Under the pieces are notes generated by a model, which saw only the letters and a list, made by a program, of their open reading frames with translations, made no database searches and was not told where the DNA came from. The translations under genes and the position numbers were made by a program. A DNA stretch of 64,000 nt from the NCBI GenBank assembly GCA_034401795.1, contig CM067369.1:187324742-187388741 (forward strand), in the 5' to 3' direction. Shown piece after piece: positions 1 to 12,053 of this stretch (positions within the stretch are counted from its first letter, which is position 1; the number at the start of each line of letters is the position of its first letter). The DNA is from Chaetoderma sp. LZ-2023a. Its lineage: Eukaryota; Mollusca; Caudofoveata; Chaetodermatida; Chaetodermatidae.

Positions 1-27
1 GGTAAATTTCCTACACGTTGTCTTGCC

Positions 28-250
28 ACTTTAACACGCATATATCAGCCATCAACGGCTACTGCAGTGGTCGTGAGAAATGTTGATTTACAGACCAATA
101 GAAGATTAGTTTTGAAAATTTAGCATTGGAATGACTGGCTCGATAACTGAACCAGACATTTCAGTGGTCAATTTTCAAAAAGAGTGTTCTCTTGGTCTGC
201 AAATCACTATTTTCGATGAGAAAATTGAAGTTAAGAATGTTCCAGCCAAA
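28..250. repeat. Family A palindromic MITE (A0)
   Basis: Diverged copy of the A family described at 31362. The centre AATGACTGGCTCG..CGAACCAG is flanked by inverted arms that include AATTTTCAAAA and TTGGTCTGCAAAT. The ends have decayed and no clean TTAA pair is left. Confidence 0.7.
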
Positions 251-261
251 TTAGTTTCAAA

Positions 262-517
262 CTATTCCGGCACCATCAAAGTTGTACAAGCACCAAGAAG
301 CTTTTTTGCATCTTTGTTCATCATCCTACTCTGCCTATATTCCTCCCACGCTTTACATAACTTGTCCTGACACTTTCTGTAAACTTTTCTCTGCCTCCTC
401 GTTAACTTCTCACCATGTACAAGCTGCATTTGTAAGTCAACCAGTTTCGCTTGCTGGTGGAGCAGCTCTACTAAAACGAGCTGATTGTAGACGCTCCATG
501 TTGCAGGGGTCCACATC
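262..517 (-). pseudogene. C-terminal piece of a MULE-transposase-like gene
   Basis: Read on the - strand, an acceptor-like sequence (TTGTTAACAG) is followed by an 84-residue frame with MWTPATWSVYNQ, then LVLVELLHQQAKLVDLQMQL and a basic stretch KLTRRQRKVYRKCQDKL, ending AWEEYRQSR..KKLLGACTTL and a stop. The pattern (WSVYNQ, leucine-rich helix, KLxRxQRKxYRxxQxKLxxxWExY, LL) matches the C-terminus I know from invertebrate genes that join a PHD-like finger, a FLYWCH domain and a MULE transposase. The segment expected after WSVYNQ (RTNNDxEGWH-like) is missing, as if deleted in frame. With the finger exon just upstream and no transposase core between them, I read this as a deletion remnant rather than a working gene. 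No database search was possible. Confidence 0.55.
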
Positions 518-632
518 CTGTTAACAATCCACGTATCATTTATGTATGTTGTGAGCCTTACCAGTGGAACAGTCGTGGCTTTGGCACAGAGTTGTCTGTT
601 AACAAAATAACAAAATATTAATGGTAATGAGT

Positions 633-677
633 CAATGATGATGATGATGATGATGATGATAACGATGATGATGATGT
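633..677. repeat. (GAT)n microsatellite
   Basis: Run of GAT repeats, slightly interrupted. It produces an artificial poly-His tail in the overlapping - strand frame. Confidence 0.9.
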
Positions 678-852
678 ATAGTTAAACATGTAGTTGATCC
701 TGATGTTGATGATAATAACATGGGAGTATGTGGTGAAGATAATAGCGATGAAATCAGTGATGACAGGATTGAAGTTGGTGATGATGGAATTATAGCTGTG
801 CTGTGAAGGATGGGACGAAAATCATCTTCGTCATATGTAGGAATTGTCTCAC

Positions 853-1114
853 CTTCAATATCAGCAGCCATCTGATGCATTTCCGCTAGGCGTGCTGTCT
901 CTTCTGATGGTTCGAACACGTCATCATCTGTAATCTCCAGACATTCATCGCACTGCCAATCTAATGACGTTCCACTAGCTACTGCCGCACGATAAACTGC
1001 CTGCGTGATGTTAGTTCCGCATATACGATGCTGCCACCTACCACATGGTTCACACAACAAACCATGGTGCCTGTTAGTTACAGGTCTACCACACACGATA
1101 CACAACTCTGCCAT
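853..1114 (-). pseudogene. PHD-like zinc-finger exon of a MULE/FLYWCH-type gene
   Basis: A - strand frame starting MAELCIVCGRP carries a Cys4-His-Cys3 pattern: CIVC, CEPC, HRIC and WQCDEC, with WQH and a Trp before the last Cys pair as in PHD fingers. It is followed by an acidic stretch and a possible donor (GAAG|GTGAGA) at 853. This finger is the N-terminal module of a family of invertebrate genes that continue with FLYWCH and MULE transposase domains. The matching C-terminus lies only about 340 bp further on, but the two pieces do not splice in frame with each other and the core is absent. The start codon choice (1114) fits the family; an in-frame ATG lies nine codons upstream. Function of a surviving product is unknown. 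Confidence 0.55.
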
Positions 1115-1141
1115 ATCACTCAGAAAACTAACATATATCAC

Positions 1142-1867
1142 TTGGAGAAATAATTAACGTAAAAACTGTAAAATCTAAGATCACGATTTCAGATTTGCGA
1201 GGTTATCGAGTTATGAATTTCAGGAAACATTTAATAATTAAAATTTGTCACTTACATTTATACTTGATGGCCTATTATTCTCTGAGTAAATGTCAAAATC
1301 TCTTAAGCAACATGAAAGCATATTCGTACGCAGCCGCCCCATAGCCCGACACATATGTGTTGATGGATTAAGTTATTTAAAGTATTTGATTGACCGTTAC
1401 ACGCGTGTAAAGTTTGATGTATTTCAAATGTCACATGCAATCCAGTATTTTAAAAACGATAACCTTTTAAGATGACAAGAAAATATGACTAAGCATACTC
1501 ACCCACTCATAAAAATATGCATAATAGACATATAGCCTGTAGCGTCCAACATGAAAAAAATTCGGGAGGTCAATTATGTTTGACTGATTTTCTTATACCC
1601 GTATCTTAAACTAGATTGTTTCCATGCACCCACTGTTATGCTTGCCACTGGTAGTGGCTACATAAAAAATAGTAGGGTATTCAATCATTACAAAGAGTGT
1701 TTAATAGCATGACTAAGGTAGCGGTCATCAAAGTAAAGGTTACCCAAAGTGTTAATCAGACAGGCACGTGCCCATGCATTGAACCCAGTGCTTTTACCAT
1801 AACGCACAGGCGGCTAAAATTTTTGGTAAATTTAAGCATAGACATGCCACCTACATCAGTCAGAACA
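1142..1867. other. AT-rich stretch, nothing recognised
   Basis: Short chance frames only. No convincing gene, repeat or splice pattern seen. Confidence 0.5.
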
Positions 1868-2470
1868 GGCCACCATCTAAGCGTGGACCACTGCATTTAA
1901 GCAGATGGTCGTAATGATAACGATAGAATAATGTGTTAGCATAGATAATAGGCCACCTACGTAGGTGGTCTTATTGCTGGGTGAATATAAGTATGTGCTT
2001 GAACATTTGCCATAATGGGCCATATAAGCAGTTAGTAGCTGGTCGTACATAATATGAGTATAGGAATGCACTTGTCTTAATGGACCACCCAGTCAGGTGG
2101 TCTTAACAATAGTTGTTGGATGATTATATAGTGGGCAGTTGTATTAACGGACCACCTAAGCAGGTGGTCTTAACAATAACTGTTGGCAGATTGTATAATG
2201 GACAACTGACTTTACGGACCACCTAAGTATGTGGTCTTATAATAAGTTTGGTTGATCGTACAGTGGTCATGCACTTGTCTTATCAGACCACCCAAGCAGG
2301 TGGTCTTAACAATAGTTGTTGGATGATTATATAGTGGTCAGTTGTATTAACGGACCACCTAAGCAGGTGGTCTTAACAATAATTGTTGGCAGATTGTATA
2401 TTGGACAATTGTCTTTACGAACACCTAAGTATGTGGTCTTATAATGTGGCTGATTACATAGTGGCCAGTT
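1868..2470. repeat. 67-bp minisatellite with internal palindrome
   Basis: About eight to nine units; the conserved ACCACC box recurs at about 1953, 2018, 2084, 2151, 2218, 2287, 2354 and 2421 (spacing 65-69, mostly exactly 67). Each unit holds GACCACCTAAGCAGGTGGTC, a 20-bp near-palindrome able to form a hairpin, then TTAACAATA and a TTGTTGG-type spacer. The first units are the most diverged. Confidence 0.92.
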
Positions 2471-2628
2471 AGTTCACTGATTGTCATCACGTGTCCACCT
2501 CATCGTACGTCGCATCATATGTCGGCAATGAGTATAAGACACAAGCGAGAAAGAATAAAAAACGGGAATAAAAATAAATTAAATAGTTAAAAAGCAATAG
2601 TCGGCCTATCAATGAATGACTACGTCTA

Positions 2629-2729
2629 GGCCGACTTGACTTTTATTCAATCGGGCCGACTTGACTTTTTATTCTAGGCCGACTTGACTAATTTAAGTAG
2701 GCCGGGTTGGCAATTGGGCCGACTTGACT
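2629..2729. repeat. Short GGCCGACTTGACT direct repeats
   Basis: Five copies of GGCCGACTTGACT or close variants at 2629, 2654, 2677, 2700 and 2716, separated by AT-rich spacers. An inverted fragment (AGTCGGCC) lies near 2599. Confidence 0.85.
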
Positions 2730-3320
2730 GGAATTCGTTCAGGAAGTCAAACGTTCGTGTTTTTTGTGGGACAGTGTTCAGTAATGTATCATCTAGATTA
2801 CTAAACTAAAGTATATAGTGAGTATATGACACATTATTGAACACTGTTATGTAATAGAAAACGGTTTTTTATGCTCCTGAACCCACCCCTGGTAACATCA
2901 GTAGTCTGATAACCCAATTTTGCGACAGCCCAATAGTTTGATTCCGGGTCGTCTCTCCCCATCATTCAGAGTCACTTCGGATATTTGCCTAGTCACCCTT
3001 TGTCGATTTGCTCATACTCGCATCCGCCCGAGGTCGTTTCACACCCATAGATGATAGATAGTCATACAGGAAATGGAGTTGGATGCATGGCTAGATCAGT
3101 AAGGTCCGAATGCCGGCTTCTAACAGGGTATGGTAACTTGATAACTGTTGCCAATTGCATAAGAATGTAAAACTTTTGTCAAGAAATTACTTCTATTTAG
3201 TAATTAGCAAGTGCTAAATGAAATAATGCATTCATGAATTAAAATTTGTTAATTCTTCTAAATAAATTTACCATGTGTAAATACACAATATCAGTTTTCA
3301 GAGAGCTTTTGTGTACTTAG
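2730..3320. other. Non-coding stretch
   Basis: No gene seen. A solitary CTTCTAACAGGG near 3117 matches the terminal motif of the element that begins at 3321. Confidence 0.4.
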
Positions 3321-4381
3321 GTCCCGGTTTCTAACAGGGATGTAAATTTGTTATTTGTACAGCGACAAGATGGTAATATGACACCAATGTCTATGATATG
3401 ACAACAGGCGAGTTTGTCAGCAAAATAATGATACAAACGCCGCTTAAAGGGGCGCACAGCTTCATTTATTGTAAGTAAATCTAGACCTGGGCTTCCACTA
3501 ATTTCTAAAAACAGGAAGTCTGGGACTTCCTGGGTAATGCTACTGGGAGTCCACGCAAGAAACATGTTCAAATACATGTAATTTGGATAATGTCATTGTT
3601 TTTAGATATGTCAGAGCCAAAAAAGGAGAAGTCCAGGACATCATTTGTATGTTTTGGGCGAGTCCAAACATAAACTTTGGGAGTATAAAACTCCCAGACT
3701 TGCACTAGTGGAAACCTTGATCTAGACCTGGTAAAATTAAATTTTTCGTAATACTCGGTATACATAGACAGCAGCAACACCATTTAAAAAATTAAAATCC
3801 TGTATTAATGCTTTGTAAAATAGTAAATCTGGTGTTTAAAATGAAAATAAGTATTGCATAAAATAAAACGTTAGAGTTATTTTAACATAAAATGTTAAAG
3901 TTATTTTCGTTCTTACCATACATATAGAAACTATGTCCGTGTTTGGATTGGACATGTGCGTGAAAAAAATCAATCTATGTTTGAAAACAACATAAGCACC
4001 CCCATGCCCCTTCGGTGCACCCGTAGAAAAGAATTATTATTATCATTATGTTGGTGAAATCAACATGCCGTGTTTGACAGCAACAGGCATATGTCATCTG
4101 AGGTGTAAACTGGATTAGTTTGTTTAATTTCTGTACCAGTTATGGACATTTTTATGGACCCTGAAAAAAGTAATAGTGAAACACATGTTTTTCACACGCC
4201 CAATAAAAAGGTCGGAAAATAATTACTTATTTCTGCTGCGTCTTGATAAAATCTTTATGTTATGTAAAAATGATGAATCTATTGAAATGAACATGTTTTG
4301 ACAATGTCACCAAAACAAAGAGTTCAGGAGAAGGCAAAAAGGTGCAATTGTTAGAAATAGAACCCTGTTAGAAACAGGTAC
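3321..4381. mobile_element. Small inverted-repeat element, non-autonomous
   Basis: GGTTTCTAACAGGG at 3326-3339 is matched in inverted orientation by CCCTGTTAGAAAC at 4363-4375, enclosing about 1 kb without coding capacity. A second inner inverted pair (TTCCACTA near 3494 and TAGTGGAA near 3706) lies inside. Family and target duplication are not clear. Confidence 0.5.
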
Positions 4382-4439
4382 CTCGACCATACATCTTGAA
4401 TACCTCACTGTAGTGTTTAAAGGTATGTCTTAGTAATCA

Positions 4440-4620
4440 GGATTCGTACTGGTCATGGAAAGTCATGGAATTTGAAAATTTAAATTCCAGGCCTGGAAAG
4501 TCATGGAAAATCAGTGTTTTTATCATAGGTCATGAAAAGGTCATGGAAAATGGTAATCATGTAAAATAATAGACAGAATTTGTTAATTTTGGGCATGGAA
4601 AGGTCATGGAATTTCAAACA
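4440..4620. repeat. Clustered GGTCATGGAA motifs
   Basis: Seven or so variants of (A)GTCATGGAA within 180 bp, irregularly spaced. It looks like a decayed short-period repeat or transposon end. Confidence 0.6.
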
Positions 4621-4974
4621 CAGAAAAGCGTATGAATGAATTATATGTATAAACATAATATTATAAATGTTATTCTTTATTGTTATATGTCAAGTGTCCA
4701 CCGCATCATAGGTCTTGTCTCAAATGGTGGATGCTTGTATTGAACTATTAAACTATTTATGTACATGAAAATAAATAATCTTGAATCTTGATACATACAT
4801 ATATCATCGGATAATGCGTTTTCGAGGGTGTAAGAACATTTTCACTGATTTAATATAAGAGTAGGAATTTTATCAACAAATGCTGTCAATTTCATAACTA
4901 GCAACATTAACTACAATAAAACATGCAATAAAATAAAAATAAAACGTAAAATAAACTTACTGCTTATGAATATC

Positions 4975-5295
4975 CACTACCGGGTCTACATGCGTAATCT
5001 GAGTATTGTGTGATAAGTTTTCTAGGGTGCTAGTGGTCTCCCAAGAACTTTGATATCCACAAAAATATCTGTTGCTTTACAACATAAGCTTTAAGTTTAT
5101 TACAAAGTCTCATGTGGTCCAGTGTCAAATGCTTTACTAAAGTCTGTATACTACATCTAGTGCATCTCTGGAGTGTAAGATTTTCGTCCACGTTTCAATC
5201 ATTTCCAATAATTGTAGCATACATTTTGTACATGATCCTCCCTTACGGAAGCCATATTGAGTGTCTGAAAATAACTGGTTGTTATTACACCACAA
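4975..5295 (-). pseudogene. LINE reverse transcriptase fragment
   Basis: On the - strand the frames read DTQYGF, then a Leu-rich segment with MIETW, VVY, DFSKAFDTGPHETL, NKLKAY and FLWISKFLGR. These are RT core blocks of jockey/CR1/RTE-like non-LTR elements: QYGFRxGxS, DFSKAFDTVPH and LLxKLxxYGV..WIxxFL. Stops and a frameshift interrupt it and both ends are missing, so it is a dead 5'- and 3'-truncated copy. Confidence 0.75.
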
Positions 5296-6044
5296 AAACA
5301 TCCATTACCGTTCAATCACTACTTGCTAAATCAATTTATCTGCATTTAGCTACCGGAATAAAATTTGTATGCTTGCTTACTTTCCTCCCCATGCCTATTC
5401 CTATTAAAATATACCCTCAACCAGGCTACTGGTTGAGTACACCTGATATAGACTGGCACCAGTCTGTACTCGCTCCCTGGTGACGCCTGTCACCTTGCAC
5501 ACCTGCGCATGCGCATTGGAGCCCAAATAGGAAACAGATTCACTTTTCAATTATTCTGCAAGCAGAACAACTGCAAAATATTCCAGCGAAGTTTTTTATG
5601 GCCTTGCGCTGTGTCAGCTTACTGTTTCTAGAAGTTCATCATTACGAGGATGCCTAAGATGAAGTCTATCCTCCCTAAGTTATGTTTATGGAGTATTTTG
5701 TGGTTATTATTGGTTTTTATACTCCACTAAAATGTTACCGATTTTAGTGATGTATCTCGTTTTCATGTGTTACCCTTAATATGCCTAAGTCATCATCATC
5801 ATTTAATATCCCTCTTCTACTCAGGAGCCTTTAAGTCACTTATTACAGTTTAGTGCATAAGTAGGAAATTGTTTTAATCCCCTAGAAAGTTTGTTACTTG
5901 TCTTTAGGGATTTTTTAGATTTGAATTCGAAGTTTCCAGCCCTTTCTATAGCATGCGTTTTTGCTTTATATCAGACTCTATTTTAATGAAGTTCATTTAA
6001 GTTCTTTCGAAGCTGTATGCTTCATTTTCAATTTTATTTCGTTT

Positions 6045-8950
6045 TTAGGAGCCTGTTAAATCGGTCGAAAATGTCAAGTGTACGTCCTCCAAGTGCGATT
6101 GTGTTGACTCTGCGGAGTTTGGAGGCCATGTCTGTGTTAAGTGCACTTCGTGTACCCCCACAATGATGTGCGGGTTATGCAAGGGTTGGTATTCGTCTGT
6201 ATCAAAGGCTTTTTCAAATATTTTTCGGGTAAGTCCGTGCTGCCCTCTGCTTCTCCCCCCCCCCCCCCCTGTTACTTCAAAGGCAAAAGCTGTCTTGCTA
6301 AAACTTCTGTTTCTAAACCTCCAGCAACGGAGGGGGGGGGGGGGCCTCTTCATCTAATTCCCACGCCGTGTTAGCACTTTTTGCTAGGTTTGAGTCTTTT
6401 GCGACCGTCTTGACGAAATCACTAGATGTGCGCATATCGTCTGGCATCTGTGTGGCTAAAGATAATTCTTCCGAATCTGACGATGACCAGAAGGTCAGCA
6501 GATGTGTCCGCTAATGGGGGAAGCCCACTTCCCTCACGTCTAGACAGGAGATTCGGTCAACAAAACAGAAAAGTAGAGACTCTAGGAAGAGGCTCTCGAA
6601 GGTGAACTCGAGTAGGTCACTGGGGCAATTCCACATGAGCCTTGAGGGGGATGGGCATTACCCTCAAGCAGTGGTGGCGGTGGCTGAATCCCCCGACTTC
6701 AACACCTATGCCAGCGTCAAGTTTTCGGTGATTCCAGTATCTAGGAACGTTCATAGATCGCCGGTGTCTAGTTCTTCACAGACAGGAAGTTTGATAACTT
6801 CTGGGGTAGCAAGCATTCCGGTTTATGCATAGTAGATTCGGGTCTCCAGGACCCGGATCTACTTCCCGTTTCCGTTTCCGGTTTTACTTCTTCCGCTTCT
6901 GGTTTGACTTCTGGTTTTTCAGGACATCAGGGTCCTCAGGATCATGTCCATGTGTCAACTTCTGGTATTTGTTCTTCTGGTCCTACCAGACATCCTGGTC
7001 CTCAGGACCCAAGTAAATTTCGGACTTCCGGTAGGCATACTTCTTTTTCCGTTTCGGATTCCGGTCTTTACTCTTCCGCTTTCAGGTTGAAGGGTACACT
7101 TCCAGGTCTTATAGATCCGGCTAAGCTTCCAGTTTCTGTTTCCGGTTTTGTTGATACTCCCGGTATTGTCAATAGTCAGGGTTTGTCAGACCCGGCTAGA
7201 GTCTTATCCTATCGTCAACTTCCGCTTCCGTTTTCCGGTTCTCCATCTAAAATTAGAGTTGTCGTTTCCGGTCAAGAGCTTCCTGGTCTTTCAGATTTTT
7301 CGCCTAGTCGCTTAAATTTTTCGGATTCGCTTTTGGTAGATAGGAGTCAGGTGGCTGTTGATAGGAACTTTGTTAGCTCTGGTTTATCTCCTTGTCCTAT
7401 TGAGTTTTCTGACTTATTTTTCTGGTGATCATTTAGTTCAGGATTTTGGTTCCTGTCATTCACCCTCTCAAGTTGTTAATGTTGATGTGGCTTCCGGTTC
7501 GTTTGCTCCTTCCTTTCGTGATGCGGTATTGAGTTCTGGAGTGAGGCTTCCTCATTCTCATTCTTCTCAGGTCCAAGCTGCCCCTTCTCTTCCCCCCCCC
7601 CCCCTCCGGTGGTTAGGGATTCGTCCCTTGCTCGTTCTTTCATGTCAGCTCTTCTTTCGAGGTGTTCTGCTAGTGGCCTGAATCGTTTTCCCATGTCCTC
7701 TGGTCAGGATATTGTCTCTGATCTCATTCCTTCTGATCAATCTTATTCCTTTTCTGATTCTTTACCAGTTTCTTCTCTTCAAGTTTCATGGAGGCCTTGC
7801 TCTCCTCTTTCCACTAGAACTGTTGATTCTATGGCCTCTGATGACTCATCTCATCATTCTTCTTCTCCATCTCCTAATCCTTCTTCTAATTCTTCAATTC
7901 CCAAGTCGGTCAGGGCTAGGGATCTGAAGAGATTTTGTCCGGTCAGGGCCTCTTCGGATGACTTGTCCCTGGCTCACAGGTGGATTGCTTCTACTCTTTC
8001 TCTTCCTCTTAAGGACGAGTTTTCTATAGACCCTCCTTCTTTTGGGTCGGCTCTTTCATCTGATTTTTCTTCCATGGCTCCTCAGGTCCTTCTAATTGAC
8101 AATTTGGTCATTGACATGTTAGATTTCTTAGTGAATGATGTTAATTGATGTTAATTGTACGGAATTTTCTCTTCTAAATATTATGCTCCTGTTCAGACCC
8201 CAAAAGATGATTCCTTGCGAGTCGCCATGACTCAATCTCTCTCTGGTCCTTCCTGGGAAGTTCTTTCCTCTCATGTTAAAGATTCTAAGGTTGAGACCGC
8301 TTCTGATCTTGTTAAGTGGTAGTCTGTGTGCAGATCTCAGCTCAAGTCGTCCAATTTTCTTGCGTTGCTCTCAGAAGCTGTTCTCAAGGCTCAAGAGAGA
8401 GGTGAGCAGGTCCTTGTTGAGGTTTTCATTCTTTGGCCAATATTTCTAGAGGTTCCCTTAACTCCGTTTGCAGATCTCTAGGTTTTATTACTTCTATGAG
8501 AAGGTCTAGGAAGCATGCTGAGGCAAATATCTCCAATCAGCTTAATATTAGTCTTATTTCAGCTCCTCCTTTTGGCCAGGATATTTTTGGCCAGTCTTCT
8601 GCTAATCTTATTCGGTCCGAGTCTGAGCGTTTGAGAGCCTCTAGGGATCTTCAGGTTCAGATTTCTCTTTCTAAACCTTCTGTGAAGAGATTTTTCCGCG
8701 GTTAAGAGTCCCAATTCCTCCCCTAGGAGGAAGAGTCTCAGACCTGATGAATTTGGTGCTTATCCTTCTAGGATAATTAATAATTCTAACAGATCGTCTT
8801 CTAGCTCTCAAGATCGATCCGCGGAGGAGGATCATTTTGATTCTATCTCATCTCACCGTTCTAGGTCCCAGGTTAGACAACCCCCTGCTCTTAGAGCAAG
8901 AGGGGGGGGGGGGCAGGCTTATTTTTACAGACCTAGTTCAAGGTCTGGAG
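6045..8950 (+). mobile_element. Element 1: gag-like region (fossil)
   Basis: A short Cys/His cluster near 6090-6180 resembles the cluster at the start of element 2's first frame. It is followed by a long Ser/Pro/Gly-rich, low-complexity stretch (about 6820-7900) and then a region ending in a basic Arg-Gly tract near 8900. Assigned by position and by analogy with element 2. Confidence 0.55.
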
Positions 8951-9239
8951 GTAATCATCCTACAGAGGTTTTCAATCTAAGAGAGTTTGAGGGTGTGGCC
9001 ACCGCCCGGGTATGTCCAGGCCTTTCTCCTATTTTAATCTTTCCCATTCCTCTTCTTGTGCCTTTGGATCCGTCGGTCCAGTGCCTTCTACCCAGCTTGC
9101 CAGTTGGAGGGCGCCTGTCTCTGTTCTGGGAGACGTGGCAATCCATCGTTCAGGACTCCTGGCTAGATCAGATTCGCTCGGGTTATGCACCTTCTTGGAA
9201 CGTTTTTCCTCCTACTTTCTCTTATCCCCAAGTGGACTC

Positions 9240-10870
9240 CAGTTCCTTCCAATCTGGAGAAGTTGGCGGCCCTGAGGAGGAGTTGGATTCCATGATTGGC
9301 AAGAAGGCCATAGAAGAGGTTCCCCTTTGGAGTGTAGACCCGGCCTACTACTCAACCATTTTCTTAGTTCCCAAAAAGACTGGAGGTTGGCGTCCTATCA
9401 TCAATCTAAAGAAGTTGAATCTCCTTGTTTTAATCCCAAAGTTCAAAAGGGAGACCATCTCCCAGATCATCGCCAGTCTAGATCCAGGCATGTGGACTTC
9501 CTCCATAGATCTCAAGGACACTTACTTCCATGTTCTTATTCATCCGTCTTTCCGAAAGTTCATGAGGTTCGCTTCCACGGATTGAGTATGGCAGTTCCGA
9601 GCCATGCCCTTCGGTCTGACCACGGCCCAGGAATTCTGCACCGTCATTCTATCCATCTTCATGTTTATATAGACGATTGGTTAATAAAAGCAAATTCTTC
9701 CTCAATTCTTTCAAAGGTCATCCCAGAGGTCTGCAGTCTGGCATGCAGACTAGGTTGGATCTTAAATCTAGAGAAATTAAGCCTAGTTACCTCTCAAGTC
9801 ATCACACACCTAGGCATTGCTTTCGAGCTGGCTCAGGGCTTAGTCTTCCCATCCAAGAGTAGAGGCAATTTTAGTACATGTAGCTATGGACATTTTGTCA
9901 ACTGTTCCCTCGGTCAGAGCAAGGTTCTTCCTGAGAGTGATAGGCTTGATGGTCAACATAGATAATGACATTCCTTGGGCAGCGCTGATGAGAAGACCCT
10001 TTCAGATGTACTTAATGTCCCTTTGGAAGCAGTCAATCCACTCCATTTATCTTCAGATTGCCATAAGAGATCACTTAATTCCTCATCTAGAATTTTGGAA
10101 GGATCGTTCTCTGCTTCTGAGGGGTGTCCCTCTGGTCAAGTCCTCCCCTCAGGTGGTTATTTTTACAGACACTTCCCAGGAGGGATGGGGAGTGGTCTGG
10201 GATTCCCTATCGGTCTCAGGCTTTTGGTGTCTGGAGGAGTCGACAGCTCACATCAACATCTTGGAGTTGTGGGCTGTCAGGAAGGCTGTCCTGGCTTGGT
10301 CCGATAGATTAATAGGATTCAAAATCTTGATGCGATCGGACAATTCAACGGTAGTCTCCTACATCAACAGACAGGGGGGAACGAAATCCTCTCTCCTTTG
10401 TATGGAGGTTGGAACCTCCTTTTGTGGTGTCGCAAGAATCAGATTTTTCTAGTGTCCTCTCATGTCCCAGGCAGTCTGAATTTTCTTGCGGACCAGCTGT
10501 CTCGTCCCAGCAAATTCACCCACACAGAGTGGCAGTTAAAGAGGTCGGGTGCCAGAGCGATTTTCAAGCTCATGGATCGTCCCCACGTAGATCTGTTTGC
10601 GACTTGACTAAATGCCCAGATCTCTTTCATGTCTCCTTTTCCGGACAGCCTGGCACTGGCGGTGGACGCCCTGTCTCAGTCCTGGACAGGAATGTTCGCT
10701 TATGCGTTCCCTCCAACGATCCTGATTCCTTTGGTTTTGAAGAAGGTCAGGGACCAATTCTGCAAAATTCTTCTGATAGCTCCCTTTTGGCCAAAACGGA
10801 TCTGGTTTGTGGATCTTCTCGATCTCCTGGTAGATTTCCCTCGTATTCTTCCAGTCTCGCCAGATCTTCT
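9240..10870 (+). mobile_element. Element 1: reverse transcriptase and RNase H region (fossil)
   Basis: RT blocks FLVPKKTGGWRPIINLKKLN and [20 protein letters not shown] lie near 9355-9570. RNase H blocks follow near 10150-10480: [39 protein letters not shown] and HVPGSLNFLADQLSR. A segment with VDLFAT and FAYAFPP after RNase H is a feature of DIRS-type polyproteins. Confidence 0.85.
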
Positions 10871-11099
10871 TTCTCAAGTAAGGGGAAAGGTCTTCATCCA
10901 AATCCAGAAATCTTCATCCTGTGTGTTTGGAGGATTTCAAGCATCAAGTCCCTGAGGTCAAAGTTTCTTCAAGCTCTCAGGAAATTATTGATTCTGCCAG
11001 GAGGGAGTCGACCCGGCGAGTTTACAAGGGTCGACTTAAAAATTTTTGGAGAATGGTGTGCAGTTCATGATCTCGTGCCCGATTCTTTTTCTATTCCCT

Positions 11100-11915
11100 A
11101 GGTGTTAGATTTTTTATCTTATCGCTTTGATTCTTTACAGTTATCTGCTAACACAGTTAGGGGTTATATATTTTCTTTGGCATCTTCTCTTCCTTATCTT
11201 TTAAATGCTGATATTAAGGACACGAAGATTCTTAATGGTTTTATCAGAGGAATGGGCAATATTCGTCCTCCAGTAGCTAAGCCTTTGCCTTTCTGGAATT
11301 TGGCTTTGGTTTTTCAGGTTTTGGCAGGTCGCCATTTTGAACCTCTTGCTTCTATTAGTATTAAACTTTTAACTCTTAAGGCTGTTTTTCTTGTTGCTTC
11401 TGCTTCTGCTAGAAGACGTTCAGAAATTCATGCTCTTTCAGCCGAAAAGGACAGATTTATCATATCTGGGGACGGTTTAGTCTTATATCCCAGAAGGGAT
11501 TTTTTAATCGCAAACACAGTCTAACCGATTCCCTGCTAAACCGATCATTTTAAAATCATTATCTTCTTTTTCGCCTTCTGACAAATACTGGTGTCCTGTC
11601 AGGGCATTGAAAGTTTATAAGCAACAAACCGATTTTAAAAGATCTGATCCATCCCATTTATGGGTTCCGTATGCGGAGGAGGTAACCAGACCAGTCTCTA
11701 AGGCTACGATTGCCAGATGGATTTGTGAGACCATCAAACTTTGTTATGATATTGCTTCTCCGGAACAAATAAATCTTTCTCACATAAACACTCATGATGT
11801 TAGGGGAATGGCTACCTCCTTTGCTCTTTTCGCTGGCTCTTCTCTTGACAAAGTCATGCAGGTCGCAGACTGGAAATCGGAGTCCACTTTTACTTCATTT
11901 TATTTAAAGGATTAG
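11100..11915 (+). mobile_element. Element 1: tyrosine recombinase region (fossil)
   Basis: Blocks [18 protein letters not shown] and HDVRGMATSFALFAGSSL are the Arg-containing and HxxR-containing boxes of tyrosine recombinases. The order (recombinase last) and the sequence resemble element 2 closely. Confidence 0.85.
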
Positions 11916-12053
11916 AGTGCGGCGGCCTCCTTTTTTAGAAATATGAATTTAACTAAAAAAGCCGAAGACCATTTACCAAGCACATCCCGTCATTTTTGTT
12001 AAGACTGTGCATCTGCGTGAAATGGTGAGAGTTTTCTTTGGTTTTTATTTATT

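Larger units (their letters stand above)
5400..12045 (+). mobile_element. DIRS-like retroelement fossil, old and heavily broken (element 1)
   Basis: The order along the + strand is a Cys-rich, Ser-rich gag-like region, a reverse transcriptase, RNase H with the DIRS-type downstream segment, and a tyrosine recombinase. This is the layout of the DIRS order. The start is uncertain (estimated by comparison with element 2 at 41725) and the right side is cut short by the repeat that begins at 12054, so neither terminal repeat is seen. It is clearly broken, with around ten or more breaks, and contains long homopolymer C and G runs. It is clearly older than element 2. Confidence 0.8.

Noticed and set aside
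6825-7016. Frame with RFRFRFYFFRFWFDFWFF composition
   Set aside because: Out-of-frame reading of the low-complexity gag-like region of DIRS element 1.
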